Positions 1 to 7,899 of a DNA stretch of 64,000 bases are shown here, piece after piece. The notes below the pieces were generated by a model, which saw only the letters and a program-made list of their open reading frames with translations, ran no database searches and had not been told where the DNA came from. Source of the stretch: CAADGL01 sp964643885 (GTDB lineage Bacteria; Planctomycetota; Phycisphaerae; UBA1845; Fen-1342); contig CAZXUI010000015.1 in the NCBI GenBank assembly GCA_964643885.1, positions 4,877-68,876 on the forward strand. Reading direction: 5' to 3'. Position 1 is the stretch's first letter; every line of letters begins with the position of its first letter. The translations under genes and the position numbers were made by a program.

Positions 1-1
1 T

Positions 2-1279
2 CAGCACGGGCATGCCTGCCACCACGTGAGCAGCCTGGAGGATGCGCTGGAATCGCTGCGTTCGCGGACGCCGGACGTGGTGGTGACTTCGCCGCGACTG
101 GACGGGCGGTCGGCGGTGGAGGCGCTGGCGGCGGACCTGGCGAAGGTGTCGGGCGATGCGGTGGTGCTGGTGGTTGGGGCGGATCAGCCGCTGCCGGAGG
201 TGGGCTCGGTTGCTCTGCGCCGGGTCAGCGGCGAGGCGGACGACCGCGAGCTGACGCGCGAGATCGACTCGATCGCGGCGAAGACGGTGGCGGCGCAGGA
301 GGACCGTCGGCTGCGCGAGTCGCTGGAGGAGCAGCGGGGCGAGATTTTCGAGGGGATCGTCGGCAGCTCGCCGCAGATTCGCAAGGTGACGGAGCGGATC
401 AAGAAGGCGGCCCGGAATAAGGCGACGGTGCTGATTCTGGGGGAGACGGGAACGGGCAAGGAGCTGATCGCGGAGGCGATTCACCGCCAGTCGGACCGGG
501 CCCGCAAGCCGCTCAAGAGTGTCAACTGCGCGGGGCTGAACGAGAATCTGCTGGAGAGCGAGCTGTTCGGGCACGTGCGCGGGGCGTACACGGGGGCGGT
601 TTCGGACCGGAAGGGGTACTTCGCGGCGGCGGACGGGGGGACGCTGTTTCTGGACGAAGTGGGCGACATGCCGCTGGTGATGCAGGCGAAGCTGCTGCGG
701 GCGCTGGACCGGCGCGAGATCACGCCGGTGGGCTCGACGGACGTGCTGCGGGTGGACGTACGGGTGATCGCGGCGACGAACCGGGACCTGCGCGAGCTGG
801 TGGAGAAGAAGGAGTTTCGCGAGGACCTGTTCTACCGGCTGAACCAGTTCGAGATTCGCGTGCCGCCGCTGCGCGAGCGGCGGCAGGACATTCCGCTGCT
901 GGCGGTGCATCTGCTGGAGGAGGCGAACCGCGAGCACGGGACGGCCGTGCCAAGCGTCTCGAGCGAGGCGATGAGCTACCTGACGCGATATTTCTGGCCG
1001 GGGAACGTGCGCGAGCTGCGGAACGTGATCGTGCGGCTGGCGTGCGAGGTGATCGATCGGCAGATCGAGGCGGATGACCTGCCGGAGGGGATTCGCGGAT
1101 CGCGCGAGCTGGTTCCGCTGGGGGCCGGCGGGCTGGTCGGGCTGACGTGGGACCAGGTGGAGCGGATGCTGATCGAGCGGACGCTTCAGGCCACGGGGGG
1201 CAACCGCGAGCAGGCGGCCAAAATGCTGAACATCGGGACGCGGACGCTGTATCGGAAGATCAAGGAGTATGGGTTGTAG
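2..1279 (+). CDS. Sigma-54-dependent response regulator, NtrC class (5' end cut by window)
   Basis: Activator of sigma-54 RNA polymerase that uses ATP hydrolysis to open promoters. The frame is open to the window edge. A GTG at 26 is available, but the residues before it (HGHACHHV) already read like the first strand of a receiver domain, so the true start lies upstream. Counted from that GTG: the rest of the receiver to about 70, a linker, the AAA+ domain with Walker A GETGTGKE near 139-146, the sigma-54 contact loop GAYTGA near 186-191 (canonical GAFTGA with F to Y), Walker B LFLDEVGD, and a C-terminal Fis-type helix-turn-helix (GGNREQAAKMLNIGTRTLYRKI). The receiver motif reads PDVVVTSPRLDG where PDLVLxDxxMPG is usual, so Ser stands at the phospho-Asp position. 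Family assignment is secure; target genes are unknown and no sensor kinase is adjacent. Confidence 0.93.
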   Translation, partial: QHGHACHHVSSLEDALESLRSRTPDVVVTSPRLDGRSAVEALAADLAKVSGDAVVLVVGADQPLPEVGSVALRRVSGEADDRELTREIDSIAAKTVAAQEDRRLRESLEEQRGEIFEGIVGSSPQIRKVTERIKKAARNKATVLILGETGTGKELIAEAIHRQSDRARKPLKSVNCAGLNENLLESELFGHVRGAYTGAVSDRKGYFAAADGGTLFLDEVGDMPLVMQAKLLRALDRREITPVGSTDVLRVDVRVIAATNRDLRELVEKKEFREDLFYRLNQFEIRVPPLRERRQDIPLLAVHLLEEANREHGTAVPSVSSEAMSYLTRYFWPGNVRELRNVIVRLACEVIDRQIEADDLPEGIRGSRELVPLGAGGLVGLTWDQVERMLIERTLQATGGNREQAAKMLNIGTRTLYRKIKEYGL

Positions 1280-1336
1280 CAGGCGGAGTGCGAGCGGGTG
1301 CCGCGCCGGAGCAGGCCGAGCGCTCCCCGGCCGGCC

Positions 1337-1373
1337 GCTAATCTTAGCGCGATGCTAACAATCTGTTAGCATC
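1337..1373. repeat. Double inverted repeat built on GCTAA/TTAGC
   Basis: Two nested palindromes lie in the 316-base gap after the sigma-54 regulator. The first is GCTAA-TC-TTAGC at 1337-1348. The second is GATGCTAACA-ATC-TGTTAGCATC at 1351-1373, a perfect 10-bp stem with a 3-base loop. They share the half-site GCTAA and are much richer in A+T than their surroundings. No T tract follows, so an operator is at least as likely as a terminator. The rest of 1280-1595 holds no gene I can support. Confidence 0.6.
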
Positions 1374-1595
1374 CTCGAAACGCGTCGATGGCAGAATGGC
1401 AAGCTGGCCGGAATTGTGCGGCGAGGCGACCCAGACGGGGCCGGCATCCGGGGTGGCCGGCGGGAAAGTGGCCCTGCGGGTGGCGGCGGCTGGCCGGAAT
1501 GACCGCCGTGCGGGTAGACTTTTGAGGCGGATCGCGGTCTGGGTCGAGCGCACGTGGCGTGTGGCGGCGGGGGCGGGCCTGCGGCGGAAAGCGAG

Positions 1596-1940
1596 ATGGC
1601 CGTAGCGTTGGGGACCCAGAAGGTGAAGCTGGCGATCGCGGGTGTGCTGCTGGTTGCGGCGGCGGGCGTGATTTATTGGCGCGGCGGCAATCCGGATGCG
1701 CTGCCGGACCGGATTACGATGGTTTGTGCGGCGACGGGGGAGCGCTTCGAGGTGCCGCGCTCGCGGGTGACGTTTCTGCCGGCTGACAACCCGAAGACGG
1801 GCCAGGCGACGTTGCTGCCGGCGTATGAGAAGGATGGCGTCTGGCTGGTGAGCGGTCGCTACCGGTCGGTGTTGGAGCAGTTGGGGGAGCAGAACAGAAT
1901 GATCGACCTGCAAACGATGCAGGTGCGGGCATCTCCGTAG
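1596..1940 (+). CDS. Small membrane-anchored protein of unknown function, pseudopilin neighbour
   Basis: 114 residues. I chose the ATG at 1596 because it follows a purine-rich GGAAAGCGAG and gives a sensible N-terminus. An upstream in-frame start at 1554 would add a Gly-rich stretch. Residues about 9-27 (VKLAIAGVLLVAAAGVIYW) form one membrane helix with a short cytoplasmic lead. The remaining 80 or so residues are exported and begin with a motif CAATGERFEV. No enzyme motif is visible and I do not recognise the family. It lies 29 bases before the prepilin-like gene on the same strand, so it may take part in the same pseudopilus or secretion assembly. That role is inference from position only. 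Confidence 0.7.
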   Translation: MAVALGTQKVKLAIAGVLLVAAAGVIYWRGGNPDALPDRITMVCAATGERFEVPRSRVTFLPADNPKTGQATLLPAYEKDGVWLVSGRYRSVLEQLGEQNRMIDLQTMQVRASP

Positions 1941-1969
1941 TCGCAGGGCTCTTCGAGATGGAGCATGGG

Positions 1970-3100
1970 ATGAAACAGACGGCGAGGTCGGGGCGGGGGG
2001 CGTTCACACTGATCGAGCTCCTGGTGGTCGTGGCGATCATCGCGCTTCTGATCTCGATTCTGCTGCCGAGCCTGACTTGCGCGCGTGAGCAGGCCCGGGC
2101 GGCCAAGTGCGGCGTATTCCTGCGCGGGCTGGCGACGGGGCTGACGGCATACGCGACGGAGAACGAGGACTGGATTCCCGGCGTGAATACGACAGGGGTG
2201 GCGATTCGGGCGCTGCGGGGCGGGCCGATGACGCCGCCGGCGCTGTCGAACCCGGAGCTGCCGGTGCAGTCGTTCGACTGGATCACGCCGCTTCTGCGGA
2301 TGGAGACGACGGACCTGGGCAACAACCGGGCGGAGCGCTTCGCGCGCATTCTGAACGAGTATCGCTGCCCGTCGCAGCAGACGATCAATTCGGTGATCTA
2401 CCAGAATCCGCCGGACCAGGCGGCGTTTCGCGAGATCGGGAACTGGACCTCGCTGAGCTATCTGATGCCGGCGTATTTCCAGTACTGGGGGCAGTTGCAG
2501 CGCAACCGGACGGTGGGGTACTTCGTGCAGGGCGGCGGTTCGACTCCGATCTACGCGGAAACGATCGGGCCGGAGGCGACGCGGGCGGAGTCCGGGCGGC
2601 GGCGCGACTGGGAGGTGGACTCGCGCGACTACGTGTCGCGGCTGGACAAGGTGGGCACGCCGGCGCGGAAGATCGCGGCGGCCGACGGGACGCGCTATCT
2701 GGATGTGACCGGGATTCTGGATCACGACGTCAATCCGACGCCGTCGGATTTCGGCTCGTTCACGGACGGCGGCGGCTGGTGGAGCGGCTCGACGGCGTAC
2801 GGAGTGGCGTCCGGGACGCGGACGTGGGACGACCGGCCGGTGTCGCGCGGGTCGCCGTCGAGCGGGCAGAATCTGCCGCTGAGCTTCCGGCACGGCTGCC
2901 CGGACCGGGACCGGGTGACGCGGAGCGTGTTCGACAACCAGGGGGCGATCAACGCGGCCTTTTTCGACGGGAGCGTGCGGCGGCTGAGCGACGAGATGGC
3001 GCGCAGCGTCGAGTACTGGTATCCGAGCGGGAGCGTCGTGCGGCCCAGCGGTGTGGTGGAGGGGCTGACCTTCGCGCCGAACGGGTTCGTGATTCCGTAG
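1970..3100 (+). CDS. Type II secretion pseudopilin-like protein with prepilin signal
   Basis: 376 residues from the ATG at 1970, preferred over the ATG at 1958 because GGAG at 1960-1963 sits 6 bases upstream. The short basic leader MKQTARSGRGA is followed by FTLIELLVVVAIIALLISI, the prepilin peptidase processing site and hydrophobic helix that polymerises. The residue before the cleavage point is Ala rather than Gly, a variant I associate with Phycisphaerae-type pseudopilins. The long extracellular part ends in AINAAFFDGSVRRL, the DG-containing C-terminal signature of the large planctomycete family (DUF1559-like or its Phycisphaerae counterpart). These proteins are far larger than true pilins and occur in many copies per genome; their exact role is unsettled. 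Confidence 0.9.
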   Translation: MKQTARSGRGAFTLIELLVVVAIIALLISILLPSLTCAREQARAAKCGVFLRGLATGLTAYATENEDWIPGVNTTGVAIRALRGGPMTPPALSNPELPVQSFDWITPLLRMETTDLGNNRAERFARILNEYRCPSQQTINSVIYQNPPDQAAFREIGNWTSLSYLMPAYFQYWGQLQRNRTVGYFVQGGGSTPIYAETIGPEATRAESGRRRDWEVDSRDYVSRLDKVGTPARKIAAADGTRYLDVTGILDHDVNPTPSDFGSFTDGGGWWSGSTAYGVASGTRTWDDRPVSRGSPSSGQNLPLSFRHGCPDRDRVTRSVFDNQGAINAAFFDGSVRRLSDEMARSVEYWYPSGSVVRPSGVVEGLTFAPNGFVIP

Positions 3101-3140
3101 CGGCCGGCGGCCGTTGGCGGGCTTGCGGCCGGCCGGTTTT
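3101..3140 (+). terminator. GC hairpin followed by TTTT after the pseudopilin gene
   Basis: Starting directly after the stop codon, CGGCCGGC (3101-3108) can pair with GCCGGCCG (3128-3135), and TTTT follows at 3137-3140. The 19-base loop is long and itself GC-rich, so other pairings exist. It resembles a Rho-independent terminator separating the pseudopilin gene from lysC. Confidence 0.4.
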
Positions 3141-3192
3141 CCTCGATATTTCAGGGCACAGGCGGGGCGGATGGCGGGCGGGGCTGCGCGCT

Positions 3193-3222
3193 TTGAGAGC
3201 GTGCGGGCGGTTGGGGTAAGAT
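3193..3222 (+). promoter_or_regulatory. Sigma-70-type promoter for lysC, close to the start codon
   Basis: TTGAGA at 3193-3198, an 18-base spacer and TAAGAT at 3217-3222. Only 9 bases separate the -10 box from the lysC ATG, so transcription would start at or next to the start codon. No Shine-Dalgarno sequence lies between. Confidence 0.4.
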
Positions 3223-3231
3223 TCGCGGTCT

Positions 3232-4455
3232 ATGCCGATCATCGTGCAGAAATTCGGCGGGACGAGCGTGGCGGATGCGCACCGGATTCACCTGGCGGCG
3301 CGGCGGGCGGTGCGTGCCAAGCTCAGCGGCAAGCAGGTGGTGCTGGTCGTATCGGCGATGGGTCACACGACGGACCGGCTGATCGAGCTGGCGTATCAGG
3401 TGACGCGGCGTCCGGCGCAGCGCGAGATGGACATGCTGCTGTCGACGGGCGAGCAGGTGAGCATCGCGCTGATGGCGATGGCGATCCACGAGGCGGGTCA
3501 CGAGGCGATCAGCATGACGGGGGCGCAGGTGGGGATGCTGACGGACAGCGTGCATACGCGGGCGCGGATCCGGTCGATCAACTGCGGGCGGATTCGCGAG
3601 CAGCTCGACCGTGGGCGGATCGTGATCGTGGCGGGGTTTCAGGGGGTGGACCCGGAGTTCAACATCACGACGCTGGGGCGCGGGGGGAGCGACACGACGG
3701 CGGTGGCGCTGGCGGCGGCGCTGGGGGCGGAGGTGTGCGAGATCTACACGGATGTGGACGGGGTCTATACAGCGGACCCCCGGCGCGTGCCGACGGCGCG
3801 GAAGATCGACGCGATCAGCTACGAGGAGATGCTGGAGCTGGCCAGCCTGGGGGCGGGCGTCATGCACGGGCGCTCGATCGAGCTGGGGATGAAGTACGGC
3901 ACTGTGATTCACGTGCGCAGCAGTTTCACGGATAATCCGGGGACGATGATCATGGCACATCCAGCGGGCATGGAAGACGTGGTCGTCGCGGGTGCGACGC
4001 TCAAGCCGGAGATCGGGCGGGTGACGCTGCACGGTCTGCCGAACCGGCCGGGGGTGGCGGCGGCGATCTTCGACGAGCTGGGGGCGCGGCGCATCCTGGT
4101 GGACGACATCATTCAGAACATCGTCGACGGGGGCCGCGAGGTGACGCTGGCGTTCACGATCGAGGGGAGCGATCTGGGCGAGGCGCAGGCGGTGGCGGAG
4201 CTGATCGGGCAGCGGTTCGGGGCGCGGGCCGTCGAGCTGAACCAGGACCTGTCGCGGGTCAGCGTCGTCGGCGTGGGGATGCGCTCGCAGAGCGGCGTGG
4301 CGGCGCGGATGTTCGACGCGCTGGCGGCCGAGCAGATCAACGTCGAGAACATCTCCACGAGCGAAATCGTGATCAGCGTGCTGGTGCCCCGGGCCGACGG
4401 CGACCGCGCGCTTCAGGCCGTCCACCGGGCCTTCGAGCTCGACAAGGAAAGATAG
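3232..4455 (+). CDS. lysC: Aspartate kinase
   Basis: Phosphorylates L-aspartate to 4-phospho-L-aspartate, the first step toward lysine, threonine, methionine and diaminopimelate. 407 residues, the normal length for a monofunctional enzyme. The N-terminus IVQKFGGTSVAD carries the KFGGTS nucleotide/aspartate loop. STGEQVS and the GRGGSDTTAVALAAALGA segment near 148-166 are classic for the amino-acid kinase fold. The C-terminal 140 residues form the paired ACT domains (for example VGVGMRSQSGVAARMFDAL) that sense lysine and/or threonine. The gene stands alone with its own likely promoter. There is no visible Shine-Dalgarno sequence and the predicted 5' leader is almost nil. Confidence 0.97.
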   Translation: MPIIVQKFGGTSVADAHRIHLAARRAVRAKLSGKQVVLVVSAMGHTTDRLIELAYQVTRRPAQREMDMLLSTGEQVSIALMAMAIHEAGHEAISMTGAQVGMLTDSVHTRARIRSINCGRIREQLDRGRIVIVAGFQGVDPEFNITTLGRGGSDTTAVALAAALGAEVCEIYTDVDGVYTADPRRVPTARKIDAISYEEMLELASLGAGVMHGRSIELGMKYGTVIHVRSSFTDNPGTMIMAHPAGMEDVVVAGATLKPEIGRVTLHGLPNRPGVAAAIFDELGARRILVDDIIQNIVDGGREVTLAFTIEGSDLGEAQAVAELIGQRFGARAVELNQDLSRVSVVGVGMRSQSGVAARMFDALAAEQINVENISTSEIVISVLVPRADGDRALQAVHRAFELDKER

Positions 4456-4552
4456 GGCGACGTAGCGCGAGCTGGGCGCGCCGGGTGCCTCCGCGGCGGA
4501 TGCGGAGGGTCGCCCCGGTGTCTGCCTGCCCGGACCGGGCGAGGAACGTGGG

Positions 4553-6928
4553 ATGACGCTCAGAGAGGAGCCTGCGCGCCCGGGTGCGTCCGTGCCGCCG
4601 GAGGCGAGCGCCGAGCCGGCGACGCGGCCGGCCGGGGAGGTGCGGGCGGGCGGCGGTGAGTGGCCGCAGATCGCGGGCTACCGCTTCGTGCGGGTGCTGG
4701 CGTCGGGCGGGCAGGGGATCGTCTTCGAGGCTGAGCAGGTCGCGACGCAGCGGCGGGTGGCGGTGAAAGTGCTGCAGCCGGCCGCGGCGGGGGAGGAGTC
4801 GGCGCGGCGGCGGTTCGAGCGCGAGATTCGGCTGGCGGCGCAGTTCCGCCATCCGGGGATCGTGACAATCTTCGACGCGGGGCTGACGGCGGACGGGCGG
4901 CAGTTCTGCGCGATGGACTTCGTCGAGGGGGCGGCGCTGGACCGCTACGTCCGGCAGCAGCATCTGAGCACGGCGCAGGTCGTCGAGCTGCTGGCGCGGC
5001 TGTGCGATGCGCTGGCCTATGCGCACGAGCGGGGGGTGGTTCACCGCGATCTGAAGCCGTCGAACATCATCGTGGACGCGGACGGGCAGCCGCGGATTCT
5101 GGATTTCGGTCTGGCGCGGCAGAGCGTGGGGGGCGACGGCGCCGTTTCGGTGACGAACGAGGTGGTGGGGACGGTGCCGTACATGTCGCCGGAGCAGACG
5201 CGCGGCGGGACGGAGGTGCTCGATGCCCGCTCGGACATCTACTCGCTGGGGGTCGTTTTCTATCGCTGTCTGACGGGGCGGTTTCCCTATCCGGTGAACG
5301 GGCCGCTGACGGAGGTGATGCAGCACATCGTGGAGACGCCTCCGGAGCGGCCGTCGCTGCGGGGGCGGTCGTCGGGCGGCGGTGATCCGGATTCGCAGGC
5401 CGGCGGGGCGATGATCGGCCGCGAGCTGGAGACGATCGTGCTGACGATGCTCGCCAAGCCGCGTGAGCTGCGCTACGCGTCGGCGGCGGAGGTGGCGCGG
5501 GACCTGCGGCACTACCTTTCGGGCGAGCCGCTGGAGGCGCGGCGGCTGAGCACGCTGGTGCGGGTCGCGGGGCAGGTGCGTCATGCGGCGCGGCGGAACG
5601 TGACCGCGGCGTCGCTGGGAATCGTGGCGGCGGCGACGCTGCTGGCGCTGCTGCCGGGGTACTACGCGACGCAGGTGTGGTCGCCGCTGGCCCGCGTTTA
5701 TGAGGGGCTGCTCAGCTCGTTTCTCGCGCCGGAGGCGGCGCTCAGCCGTTTCGATCATGTTCGCTGCATCGCCGTGACGCCGAAGACCGATTTTGAGCAG
5801 ATCGCGGCGGAGCACGGTGTCGCGGACGTGAGCAACCGGCACTTGCAGAGCGCGCGGCGCATCTTCGGGCTGCTGCTGAACCGGCTGGCCGAGTGCCAGC
5901 CGCGGGCGATCGCGGTCAATCTTCATTTCCGTCTGCCGGCCGGCTCCGCAGACGAGGACCTGCTGGCGGGGATTCGCGCCGCCCAGCGGGCGGGGATTCA
6001 GGTGATCGCCCATATGGGCAGCCTGCGGACGGATGAGTCGGGCCAGCCGTTCGTCTCTGCGCGCATTCGCGACGCGCTGCTGCTGGGCGTCCAGTCGTAT
6101 CGCATCGCGGATGGCGAGCCCTGGAGCGCTGAGCTGCTGATTCAGCGCGAGCTGGCGCCGCCGTGGCCGTCGGTCGCCCTGCTGGCCGTGGCGGCGTATC
6201 GGGCGCCGAGGCACCAGGCGGAGTTCCGCTTGCGGCATCGGATCGAGGCGATGATCGATCTGCTCTACTTCGAGCCGGACGCGCGCCATCCGCAGGGGCG
6301 GCGGCCGGCGTGGCAGGAGCGGCTGGAGGTGAGCGCCGTGCGGGCTGAGCCGGCGGATGAGGCCGGATTCGGCATTCGGGCGGGGGATATGGTCGCGGAA
6401 CTGGTGGTGGATGTGCCGCCGGCGAGCGTGCTGGATGCGGCGACGGTCGAGCTGGGCGAGTTTCTGCGGCTGCCGAGCGAGCAGCAGCGGGCGCTGGTCT
6501 CCGGGCGGGTCGTGTACGTCGACGACGTTCGGGACATGGTCAATGCTTACGCCCGCAGCGTGCGCGGGGAGCATGTGCCGAAGTCGGCCGCGGCGTTGTC
6601 GGCGATCGAGACGATGCTCCGCGGGGTTCGGATCCGGCGGCCGGCGATGTTCTACGACATCGTGCTGGTGTCGGTGGCGGCGGCTGGGCTGGGGGTGGTC
6701 ATCGGGCGGCTGGGGTGGGGCGTGCTGTGGCGGCTCGGGCTGTACGGGGCTGTGGGAATCGTGGGGATTCTGCTGACAGTTTTGATTTTCCGCGTGAGTA
6801 GTTACTCGTTCGTCCCGTTTATTCCGTGGGTTGGGTTCGTTTCGGCCAGCGAGCTGGCTGCGCGGCTTCTGGTCCGGCCCTTCTGGGTGAGTGATTCATA
6901 TCTGAGCCGCAGCGGAGTGAGCCGATGA
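4553..6928 (+). CDS. Membrane Ser/Thr protein kinase with CHASE2-like sensor region
   Basis: 791 residues; ATG at 4553 with GAGG 8 bases upstream. The N-terminal cytoplasmic kinase domain spans about residues 42-325: Gly loop ASGGQGIV, VAVK lysine, catalytic HRDLKPSN near 164, DFGLA near 185 and a GTVPYMSPEQ activation segment. All key residues are present, so it should be active. A membrane helix near 352-376 leads into an external region (about 378-690) whose RAIAVNLHFRLP and AGIQVIAHMG segments resemble CHASE2 sensor domains. Two or three C-terminal helices (about 698-760) bring the chain back through the membrane. This layout suggests a transmembrane signal receptor. Its stop codon overlaps the next start (ATGA), so the two products are probably made together. 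The CHASE2 label is inference. Confidence 0.88.
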   Translation: MTLREEPARPGASVPPEASAEPATRPAGEVRAGGGEWPQIAGYRFVRVLASGGQGIVFEAEQVATQRRVAVKVLQPAAAGEESARRRFEREIRLAAQFRHPGIVTIFDAGLTADGRQFCAMDFVEGAALDRYVRQQHLSTAQVVELLARLCDALAYAHERGVVHRDLKPSNIIVDADGQPRILDFGLARQSVGGDGAVSVTNEVVGTVPYMSPEQTRGGTEVLDARSDIYSLGVVFYRCLTGRFPYPVNGPLTEVMQHIVETPPERPSLRGRSSGGGDPDSQAGGAMIGRELETIVLTMLAKPRELRYASAAEVARDLRHYLSGEPLEARRLSTLVRVAGQVRHAARRNVTAASLGIVAAATLLALLPGYYATQVWSPLARVYEGLLSSFLAPEAALSRFDHVRCIAVTPKTDFEQIAAEHGVADVSNRHLQSARRIFGLLLNRLAECQPRAIAVNLHFRLPAGSADEDLLAGIRAAQRAGIQVIAHMGSLRTDESGQPFVSARIRDALLLGVQSYRIADGEPWSAELLIQRELAPPWPSVALLAVAAYRAPRHQAEFRLRHRIEAMIDLLYFEPDARHPQGRRPAWQERLEVSAVRAEPADEAGFGIRAGDMVAELVVDVPPASVLDAATVELGEFLRLPSEQQRALVSGRVVYVDDVRDMVNAYARSVRGEHVPKSAAALSAIETMLRGVRIRRPAMFYDIVLVSVAAAGLGVVIGRLGWGVLWRLGLYGAVGIVGILLTVLIFRVSSYSFVPFIPWVGFVSASELAARLLVRPFWVSDSYLSRSGVSR

Positions 6929-7746
6929 ATTCGGGCGAGGCGAGGGCGTCAGCGCGCTGGTGGGGGGTGATTGGCGGGAGTTTTCTCGGGGTTCTGGCGG
7001 CGGGTTGGGCGGGCGGAGGGCCGGCGGCGGCAGAGCCGGGCGCGGCGGGCATGCCGCCGCCCAGCCTGCCGACGTTTCGGCTGCTGGGGGTCGTGTCGCG
7101 GTCGGGCGACGGCAAGAGCCTGTCGTACACGGATATGACCAGCCTCGATCCGAACGGGCTGCCGCTGACGCTGGATGCGAACAACCGGCTGGAGACGGGG
7201 GACTTCGTGGCCCTCAAGCTGCGCATCACGACGCGGGAGGCGACGCCGAAATCGTACGTGGCGCTGCTGGGCGTGCCCTACAACACGACGGACGTGAAGG
7301 GGTGCCTGTCGGTCGAGATCGAGGACGCGAACGACCCGAACAAGGATGAGGTGCGGGTGCTGTATGGGGCGATGATTCTGGCGAACGGCTGGCCGGCGCT
7401 GGGTACACCGCGAGCCTGGGTAGGTCCCGAGGCGATCATTCAGCCGGTGGCGGGAGAGGAGACGACGACTCCGCTGCCGACGATGGCGATGCATTCGGAG
7501 CCGGCGACGAGCTCGACGACGGACTACGTGTACTGCCTGGACGACGGCGGGGGCGGGTTCGACGTGGAGTACAAGCGGCCGACGCCGCTGCCGTCGCCCG
7601 CGACGCGAGCCTTCAGCAGCTACGACTGTTACGTGAAGCTGGCGAACAACTCTCTCGGCGACGTGAAGGCTGTGCGCGACGACGAGGACGCGATGAAGCG
7701 CTACAAGTTCATTCAGCAGCTCCGGGCCGTCGCCAACATGAACTGA
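6925..7746 (+). CDS. Secreted protein of unknown function coupled to the kinase
   Basis: 273 residues. The ATG at 6925 overlaps the kinase stop codon as ATGA, and GGAG lies about 10 bases upstream inside the kinase gene, so translation is probably coupled. The N-terminus has a signal peptide (VIGGSFLGVLAAGWAGGG, then AAAEPGAA). The mature part is mostly beta-strand-like and Thr/Asp-rich, with segments such as YVALLGVPYNTTDVKG, and shows no catalytic motif or repeat. I do not recognise the family. The tight coupling suggests a periplasmic partner or ligand-binding protein for the kinase's external domain, which is inference. Confidence 0.8.
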   Translation: MNSGEARASARWWGVIGGSFLGVLAAGWAGGGPAAAEPGAAGMPPPSLPTFRLLGVVSRSGDGKSLSYTDMTSLDPNGLPLTLDANNRLETGDFVALKLRITTREATPKSYVALLGVPYNTTDVKGCLSVEIEDANDPNKDEVRVLYGAMILANGWPALGTPRAWVGPEAIIQPVAGEETTTPLPTMAMHSEPATSSTTDYVYCLDDGGGGFDVEYKRPTPLPSPATRAFSSYDCYVKLANNSLGDVKAVRDDEDAMKRYKFIQQLRAVANMN

Positions 7747-7766
7747 CGCGGACGTTCTCCTGTGAA

Positions 7767-7802
7767 CCGGCCGGGCCGCGGGGCGAGCCGCGACCCGGCC
7801 GG
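7767..7802. terminator. Strong hairpin at the convergent gene junction
   Basis: Left arm 7767-7781 and right arm 7788-7802 pair over 15 positions with a single mismatch around a 6-base loop (GGCGAG). It lies between the convergent secreted-protein and M14 genes and could end transcription in both directions. There is no T tract on either side. Confidence 0.6.
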
Positions 7803-7803
7803 G

Positions 7804-7870
7804 GGGCACGGCGCCGGCGCTGCCCGAGGGCGATTCACAGCGGGTTGCGGGCACGGCGCCCGCGCTGCCC
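7804..7870. repeat. Two copies of a 22-bp GC palindromic repeat
   Basis: GGGCACGGCGCC followed by a variable base and GCGCTGCCC occurs at 7804-7825 (variable base G) and 7849-7870 (variable base C), 45 bases apart. The copies differ only at that middle base. They lie in the convergent gap between two genes and belong with the other short palindromes of this window. Confidence 0.7.
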
Positions 7871-7899
7871 AGGTTGCGACTCCTGGCCAGCCGGACCAG

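Noticed and set aside
1396..1605. 69-codon frame in the first long gap
   Set aside because: Arg/Ala-rich, no ribosome site, overlaps the better-supported gene at 1596.
3101..3231. Lysine riboswitch before lysC
   Set aside because: The gap is too short and the predicted transcript start is at the ATG; only a terminator-like hairpin is present.
4373..6574. Long minus-strand frame of about 733 codons
   Set aside because: Antisense to the Ser/Thr kinase; Arg/Pro/His-rich shadow.
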